DNA from: Isoperla grammatica
Lineage: Eukaryota; Arthropoda; Insecta; Plecoptera; Perlodidae
Assembly: GCA_945910005.1 (NCBI GenBank)
Contig: OX246746.1
Span: forward strand, 32,070,624 to 32,134,623
Direction of reading: 5' to 3'
Length of the DNA: 64,000 nt
Part shown: piece by piece, positions 58,832 through 64,000 of the stretch
How the letters are laid out: each line of letters opens with the position of its first letter
Position numbering within the stretch: position 1 is the stretch's first letter
The notes under the pieces: generated by a model
The model's database searches: none
What the model was told of the DNA's origin: nothing
The model's input: the letters and a program-made list of their open reading frames with translations, nothing else
Translations under genes and position numbers: made by a program

Positions 58832-60748
58832 ATGGTAAAAACACGCTCTGGGAGTGGAGTTGATGTAGTACCATTAGAAGACGGACCTAGTACCAATATG
58901 GCAGACGCAGACAAACTAGCGGCGTTAATCGAGTCCTTAAGGACTGACGTCCAAGGATTCCGACAGGATACCGTTAACCAGACCCAGCAATTAGTAAAAC
59001 AACTCGTAGCGTTGAAATCGGATTGCACTGAGCAAATACAGTCAATTCGCGGCGAGGTTACTAATTCCTGCAATACCCTCACATCATCAGTAACAACACT
59101 GAAAAATTCGGTACAACTTCTCTCAGAGAAGGTGGCGACGCTCGAAGCACAACCAACCCAGCAGGAACAACATCAACATGCGGTAGCACCTTTCATTTGG
59201 GGGGCAGAGCTAAGATACTCGTCACAATTACCACTTTTCGATGGGGATGGTAAAACCCATCCGGTTACGTTTATCAAAGAACTTGATAATTATTTTGAAT
59301 TGTCAAGAGTGCCACAACAAATTCAAGTTAGATTAGCTACTGGCCAGCTACGTAGCTCAGCCCGCCGCTGGGGCGAAGTTTACGCGGACCGTTTTACGTC
59401 ATTTTCCGATTTCAGGCGCGCATTCTTGAATGAATACTGGGGGGCGGCCCAACAACGCAACGTGCGTTATGAGCTTTATCACGGCAAGTGCCCGCGCCAA
59501 TATGACACCGCGATGGCGGACTACTTTCTGGTAATACTCGCTAAAGCAAGGTATCTGGCACCCACCATACCTGACGAAGATGTAATTGATGCAATTACCG
59601 ACCATTTCCGTCCGGAAGTAGCTGCTACACTACTAGCCGCAGGGAAGAATACCGTTGACGAGACTTTAAAGCTTCTGAACCGTTTAGACGAGGCACACAA
59701 GCGTAAACCGACCGGCGACTCATTCACCCCTAGACAATCGCAAGCGTATGCGGACACTAGACAATCGCAAGCACATGCGGATTCTAAGACAAGTTATAGC
59801 GATAAAGGGGCAACTAACTATAACTGGCGGCAACAATCGGGTTCCAGTAACCGGGACGGCCACGGGGATAAGAAATCAAACTCAACCTTTCCCACAACGG
59901 GATCAAACCAATCGCGACCGACTGGGAACCAGTGGCGTACCGAGTATACTCATCGCGACAGTAATATGCAACGAGGAAACCATCGCAATCGCGAACAAAC
60001 TCAAACTTTCGACGCAAATAGACAAGTTAGAGGAATTGACATAACCGAGGATGTAGCGGCGGTCGAGAGCGATGTGGGGGATGAGACCGACGAAACAGTG
60101 GCGATGTTGGAACGGGAACTCCTACACATCACGGCCGGGGAAAGTCGTGAGCTCCTCTCGGACGTTGAGGACGACACCTACACGGCAGCGAGAACATCCC
60201 CAGAGGTCAATGCAACTGTCAATAAATTGACACAAACTCCCATACTTATCGATTCTGGCAGTGAGATCACGTGTGTCTCAGAATCGTTTTATCACGAACT
60301 TCGCGAGGCGAAGGGAGATATTCCACTACTGCCTATCCCACTAATTAAAGTCATAGGCGCCGTTGGCAAACAAAATAGGCTCGCGTCCAAACAAGTGTTG
60401 TTGGATGTCGTAATCGGAGGCTGGACAGGCGCGGTAGCCTGTATAGTAGTGCCCGGGTTATCGCGGAAGATGATTTTCGGCGCCGACTGGCTACATGACA
60501 ACAATGCTGTTATAAGCTTCGAAGAAGCAAATCTTAACATTGGGACAAACGACAAAATAATTTCCATCCCTTTTGTCAACACGGTGCCAACGAACCACGG
60601 ACAATGCCGAAACGCCAGGATAGCAACTGATAGAAACGCATATGAGCTGGAAGACCCAGGGGGCAAGATTTTAAAAGGCTCTTACAACATCATCCATTTG
60701 AAACAATACAAACAACGTAAAAGCGTGGGACACCATTCGGATACGTAG
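58832..60748 (+). CDS. Gag-protease with integrase C-terminal tail (internally deleted polyprotein)
   Basis: A 638-residue uninterrupted frame from ATG. A helical N-terminal region (residues ~25-110) is followed by a Ty3/gypsy capsid-like domain (~120-300; SQLPLFDGDGKTHPVTFIKE, ARRWGEVYADRFTSFSDFRR, FLNEYWG). A polar Gln/Arg/Ser-rich linker follows, without a CCHC zinc knuckle that I can see. Next is a retropepsin with active-site LIDSGSEIT near residue 473 and the FGADWL strand near 550. About 40 residues later the sequence becomes AYELEDPGGKILKGSYNIIH followed by LKQYK. That motif normally ends gypsy integrases, so RT, RNase H and the integrase core are absent although the frame stays open. 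It would make particle protein and protease. The deletion junction lies at about 60560-60640. Confidence 0.88.
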   Translation: MVKTRSGSGVDVVPLEDGPSTNMADADKLAALIESLRTDVQGFRQDTVNQTQQLVKQLVALKSDCTEQIQSIRGEVTNSCNTLTSSVTTLKNSVQLLSEKVATLEAQPTQQEQHQHAVAPFIWGAELRYSSQLPLFDGDGKTHPVTFIKELDNYFELSRVPQQIQVRLATGQLRSSARRWGEVYADRFTSFSDFRRAFLNEYWGAAQQRNVRYELYHGKCPRQYDTAMADYFLVILAKARYLAPTIPDEDVIDAITDHFRPEVAATLLAAGKNTVDETLKLLNRLDEAHKRKPTGDSFTPRQSQAYADTRQSQAHADSKTSYSDKGATNYNWRQQSGSSNRDGHGDKKSNSTFPTTGSNQSRPTGNQWRTEYTHRDSNMQRGNHRNREQTQTFDANRQVRGIDITEDVAAVESDVGDETDETVAMLERELLHITAGESRELLSDVEDDTYTAARTSPEVNATVNKLTQTPILIDSGSEITCVSESFYHELREAKGDIPLLPIPLIKVIGAVGKQNRLASKQVLLDVVIGGWTGAVACIVVPGLSRKMIFGADWLHDNNAVISFEEANLNIGTNDKIISIPFVNTVPTNHGQCRNARIATDRNAYELEDPGGKILKGSYNIIHLKQYKQRKSVGHHSDT

Positions 60749-60807
60749 CGGATGACTTAAAACACTCACCTTGCCGTCTGCAAGACCGAGTCTTTTCAGT
60801 GGGGGGC

Positions 60808-61521
60808 TGTAATGGTAACCAGCGTTCCCGACCACACCTCCACAGCTACCTATATTGTATGTATTGAGGTTTGATCGACTAACATATCTTTGTTGTAACT
60901 TCTTTGTTATTCATTGTTGTGTTTTGATTCCTGGGGAGGACTTCGCTTGTTTTCTGCTTCTTGTACGGATGATCGGATGGTGATCTTGTGAGTTTAATAA
61001 TAAAGAAAGGAAGTCGAATAGTAAGTTTGTTTTGATTTAGTGAACTGTGTTCATATATATTTATCATACCAAACCATTTCGGAACTGTGTTCCAATCACG
61101 GTTGTGATAATACCGTGTTCTATCGTGAACTGTCTTCCGATATCGTGTTGTTGCCGTACTGTGCCAATTCGGGACTGTGTTCCGAGTGTTCGTGCTGAAC
61201 CATTTCGTGAGCTGCATCCGTTGCTCCACATAACTGTCGGGACTGTGTTCCGACGGGAGTACGACCGCCACGACAGCGCCAACTATACAGTCCGGCATCT
61301 GGACTTCTCCTGGACTCCCGTCAACGGGCCAACGGAATAACCTCTTCAATGGATGAGTACACCCATTTGGGGAATACATATGTATTTGTATGTCTCTAGC
61401 GTTTACGTTAATTGTGTGAGTGTTTAGCCTACGATATAGGATTACGAATATATATATTAGTGAACTCCTATTCCTCCACCAGTCAGGATTCCGACACCCC
61501 GGCTATTTTAGCCACATCACA
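60808..61521 (+). repeat. 3' LTR, 714 bp
   Basis: Same length as the 5' LTR with seven substitutions and no indel. One substitution breaks the third copy of the repeated motif (GAACTGTCTTCC). Confidence 0.95.
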
Positions 61522-61525
61522 AACG

Positions 61526-62007
61526 CTCTAGTATATCACACAAATTATAACTCTTAAAACCAAATACAAAACCACGAAACTTCTTTACTAGATTAACATA
61601 AAGTTTATTCGTGCAGGTAAACAAATTAAAATGTGCTGACAAATAATTTCGTTTGGAGGTTTAGGGCAAGATTACGAATATTAAACGACCTGTACGCCCT
61701 TAATTAGAGACATTTATTTTTTCTATTTTCTTATACAGTTTTTTGTAAACTTTCAGACGCATTACTGTGGTTATTTCTGGTGGGGTATGTTAAGACAGTA
61801 GTACTTGTAAAGATCATTTTTCTGGTTCCTCGACACGGCTGTACAGTGTAAATAAATTGGTTTGACACAATAGACGAAAATACAGTTAGGTTCAAAATTA
61901 AAATTTTGCTCATTGATCTTGCCAGATTAAACTTCTTATAGTCGTAACAAACTCAATATTTAAGATTTCTTAAACTCTTAAACTCATTTAGCTAGCTGAT
62001 ACAATAC
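61526..62007. other. spacer between two LTR elements
   Basis: AT-rich, no supported gene. Confidence 0.4.
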
Positions 62008-62251
62008 TGTGGGGGATTCCACAGCCTTCATTGACGTGTCTGACAGTACGCCTGCTAAAGCTTTTCGTTCCTCACAGCCTTCCATGGATCCTGCTATCTT
62101 TTGTCGACAACAATGGTTTAGGGGGATCATTGTAGAGTTTCATCTGGCTGGACTGGTGATGGACAAGGCCATGTACTACTATTCGATTTTGTACATGTAA
62201 TTAATAAATAACATACATTACATCTCTCGTCTCCTACTTGCACGCACTACA
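62008..62251 (+). repeat. probable 5' LTR of a second Ty3/gypsy element
   Basis: 244 bp beginning TGTGGGGGATTCC and ending CACTACA, followed after one base by TGGTGACCCCGACGTGAT (62253-62270), a primer-binding-site sequence. AATAAA at about 62204 fits a poly(A) signal. The 3' LTR lies outside the window, so the start coordinate is inferred from the TG dinucleotide. Confidence 0.6.
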
Positions 62252-62252
62252 G

Positions 62253-62270
62253 TGGTGACCCCGACGTGAT
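62253..62270 (+). promoter_or_regulatory. primer binding site
   Basis: TGGTGACCCCGACGTGAT begins with the TGG expected from complementarity to a tRNA CCA end and sits one base from the LTR. The priming tRNA was not identified. Confidence 0.65.
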
Positions 62271-62418
62271 ATGAACACGCAGCGACATTTCCATCTGTAC
62301 GAACTACCGACCGATCTGGTGACCCCACAAACGCGTGTTCGAGTATTTTGTGTGTGAGTACTAGGCCTAGAGATTTAATTGAACATTATTTTTGTACGTT
62401 CATAATTGTGTTTTCGCA

Positions 62419-63236
62419 ATGACAGACCCCGTGGTCACGGCAGCCACCGACGATACAGTTGCCCGTGTGAGCGTGCGTGTTCCGCCATTTTGGCAAGACG
62501 ATCTGGTGCTTTGGTTTGCGCAAATCGACAGCCAGTTTGTTTTGGCCGGGATCACACAGGACACGACCAAATTCCACACCGTGACAGGCGCGCTTGACCA
62601 ACGCTACGCCGCTGCAGTGCAAGACATAATTCTCAACCCGCCAGCGGAAGGCAAGTACAACAGCTTAAAAGCTGAACTTATTCGCCGATTTTCACCCTCG
62701 TTGGAAGCACGACTAAAGCAATTGCTCCAGCACGAGGAGATGGGAGATCGTTCACCGTCACAGTTCCTAAGCCATATGCGCGTTCTTGGTGGCACGACTG
62801 TGTCCAATGACGTGTTACGCGTTCTGTGGCTCGGCCGATTGCCACAACGGATGTCCGACATACTAGCCTCGTCACCTCCAGACAACCTCGAGGCGCTAGC
62901 TGTCATTGCCGACCGCATCTACGAGAGTACGGCGCCCCATCCCGTGTCGCGGCAGTCGACAATCCGGCCGACTTGACCAGCTGTCGGGTACAGATTGAGG
63001 TGCTGACACAGCAAGTCGCAGCCCTCTCCGCAGGCCGCAGCGCAGCAACAACTCGCACGCGTTCAGCAAACCAGCAGCGAGAAACAACGTCTGCTGGGCG
63101 CGATACCGTTCAGGGCGCTTCGGACAACGAGATGTGTTGGTTTCACCGCACATTCGGAGAGAACGCCAGACGCTGCCGACCGCCATGTAGCTATCCCGCC
63201 TATCCGAAGAAAAAAAACTCCAAAGGCAGTCCGTAA
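62419..63236 (+). pseudogene. Gag of second Ty3/gypsy element, one frame change
   Basis: ATG at 62419 opens MTDPVVTAATDD, then a capsid typical of a widespread animal gypsy group: VPPFWQDDLVLWFAQIDSQF, ITQDTTKFHTVTGALD, ILNPPAEGKYNSLKAELIRR, LLQHEEMGDRSPSQFLSHMR and LRVLWLGRLPQRM. Near 62930-62976 the reading shifts by -1 into a frame with TSCRVQIEVLTQQVAALSAG and the Cys/His segment CWFHRTFGENARRCRPPC, a nucleic-acid-binding-type motif. This frame ends at 63236. The shift inside Gag suggests decay. Capsid function is inferred from family resemblance. Confidence 0.85.
63212..63218 (+). promoter_or_regulatory. candidate -1 frameshift heptamer A-AAA-AAC at gag/pro junction
   Basis: In the Gag frame the codons are AAG AAA AAA AAC. 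A slip of one base at A-AAA-AAC leads into the frame (LQRQSVNAAGG...) that runs into the protease. Phase was checked base by base. The same A-run could instead reflect an indel. Confidence 0.45.
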
Positions 63237-64000
63237 ACGCGGCTGGCGGCTGCCCAAATTCTCGCCGCCTTTTCGTGATGGATGTTCCAACACGCCGACA
63301 GTTCCACGTCGACACCGGATCCGACCTCTGCGTGTACCCTCGCACGGTGGTCAGCGGACCTCGCGCTCCGGTTACGTACGAGCTTTTCGCTGCCAACGGT
63401 TCCGTCATAGCAACCTACGGCACCATCACCCTCAACCTCGACCTTGGCCTCCGTAGTGATTTCGTTTGGAAATTTGTGATAGCCGACGTATCGAAACCGA
63501 TTATCGGAGTAGATTTCCTGTCTTACTACGGCCTGCTCGTCGATGCTCGAGCAAGACGACTTGTCGACAGCGTCACGTCATGTGACATCGCTGGCCGATC
63601 GTCGAACGACACACAGGAACACGTCAAGGCAGTCTGCGGAGGTTCTCGCTATCACACTATTTTGGCGGAATTTCCAGACATCACGCGTCCTGCCGGCACG
63701 CAGCAGGTTGTGAAACATGCGACTGTGCATCACATCCATACTACGCCTGGCCACCCAGCATCGTGCAAGCCACGACGGCTCGTACCGGATCGCCTACGCA
63801 TCGCCAAACTAGAATTCGACGTCATGTTGAGTCTGGCGTGGCACGACGGTCTACAAGCAGTTGGTCTGCAGCTCTCCATCTCGTTCCTAAGAAAGAGGAT
63901 CAATGGAGACCATGTGGGGACTACCGCCCTCTGAACGACAGAACGATCCCCGACCGCTACCCAGTCCCCCACATTCAAGATTTTGCCCAAACCCTCGCTG
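63219..64000 (+). pseudogene. Pol start of second Ty3/gypsy element: protease and RT N-terminus, cut by window end
   Basis: From about 63219 the -1 frame gives GGCPNSRRLFVMDVPTRRQF and the aspartic protease active site HVDTGSDLCVYP. A flap/strand region follows, then KFVIADVSKPIIGVDFLSYY, the second conserved protease block. A linker follows, then the approach to the RT ([11 protein letters not shown]). Near 63825 the reading shifts again by -1 into [31 protein letters not shown] and [20 protein letters not shown], the RT finger region, running to the last base. With the Gag shift this makes three frame changes, so the copy is probably inactive. Confidence 0.87.

Larger units (their letters stand above)
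58002..61521 (+). mobile_element. complete non-autonomous Ty3/gypsy-type LTR element
   Basis: Two 714-bp LTRs (58002-58715 and 60808-61521) start TGTAATGGTAACC and end CATCACA. They differ at seven sites by eye (about 99% identity), so insertion is recent. TSD AACG at 57998-58001 and 61522-61525. A primer binding site TGGCGCCCAACG starts 2 nt after the 5' LTR (58718). A polypurine tract AGTGGGGGGC lies directly before the 3' LTR (60798-60807). The 2.1-kb interior has one open frame and no RT, RNase H or integrase catalytic core, so it needs enzymes from a relative. Confidence 0.95.

Noticed and set aside
62392..62418. Gag start at an upstream in-frame ATG (62392)
   Set aside because: The ATG at 62419 begins the conserved Gag-like N-terminus; the upstream codons look like leader sequence.

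Overview
This is a repeat-rich, AT-rich segment of a nuclear animal genome, most likely an invertebrate and plausibly an insect or other arthropod. The evidence is the mix of R4/Dong-type, Jockey-type and CR1-like LINEs, a Penelope-like element, Ty3/gypsy LTR elements and tRNA-derived SINEs, one of which resembles a common insect SINE type. There are no operons or bacterial features. No complete host gene is visible. The only host-gene candidates are short: a first-exon candidate at 3577-3602 (+), a well-bounded internal exon at 4155-4358 (-), and a GC-rich possible last exon at 41528-41707 (+).

Layout. 1-6300: dispersed repeats plus the two exon candidates. 6405-9875: a 30-bp minisatellite of about 116 units with a recent 420-bp internal duplication. 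10.7-13.7 kb: a SINE with 8-bp target-site duplication (TSD) and a diverged ~330-bp tandem repeat. 14.7-15.65 kb: a tRNA-like sequence beside an 842-bp foldback element. 16.7-17 kb: a 65-bp tandem repeat.

17.3-40.5 kb is a patchwork of ATT/TAA trinucleotide arrays into which LINEs have been placed. One family, called LINE-A here, has four copies. All four are flanked on both sides by arrays reading ATT on the LINE sense strand, and all share a bulged 3' UTR hairpin with a compensatory base change. An R4/Dong-like element with RT, CCHC finger and restriction-like endonuclease lies in the same arrays in the opposite relative orientation, reading TAA. Two more 3' fragments of it are present. LINE-A copy C carries an 887-bp TG...CA insert with 4-bp TSD, a probable solo LTR. 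Copy B carries a nested CR1-like LINE. DNA-transposon-like MITEs lie at 25.3, 25.9-26.6 and 27.0-27.5 kb.

42.5-47.6 kb: a 73-bp minisatellite runs into Penelope-like material. This comprises pseudo-LTR pieces with CCAAT and TATA motifs and a hammerhead-like stem, then an RT coding region interrupted by a SINE with an 11-bp TSD and cut off just after the YVDD motif. 48.2-50.0 kb: pentanucleotide and tetranucleotide microsatellites. 50-54.5 kb: two tRNA-derived sequences, one forming a perfect 59-bp hairpin, and a Jockey-type LINE end. 58002-61521: a complete-ended, young Ty3/gypsy derivative with 714-bp LTRs and 4-bp TSD, whose single ORF appears to fuse Gag-protease directly to the integrase C-terminus. 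62008-64000: the 5' part of a second Ty3/gypsy element running off the window.

The elements act mainly as layered insertions. Nesting and TSDs give a partial order of events. The trinucleotide arrays appear to be the main landing sites.
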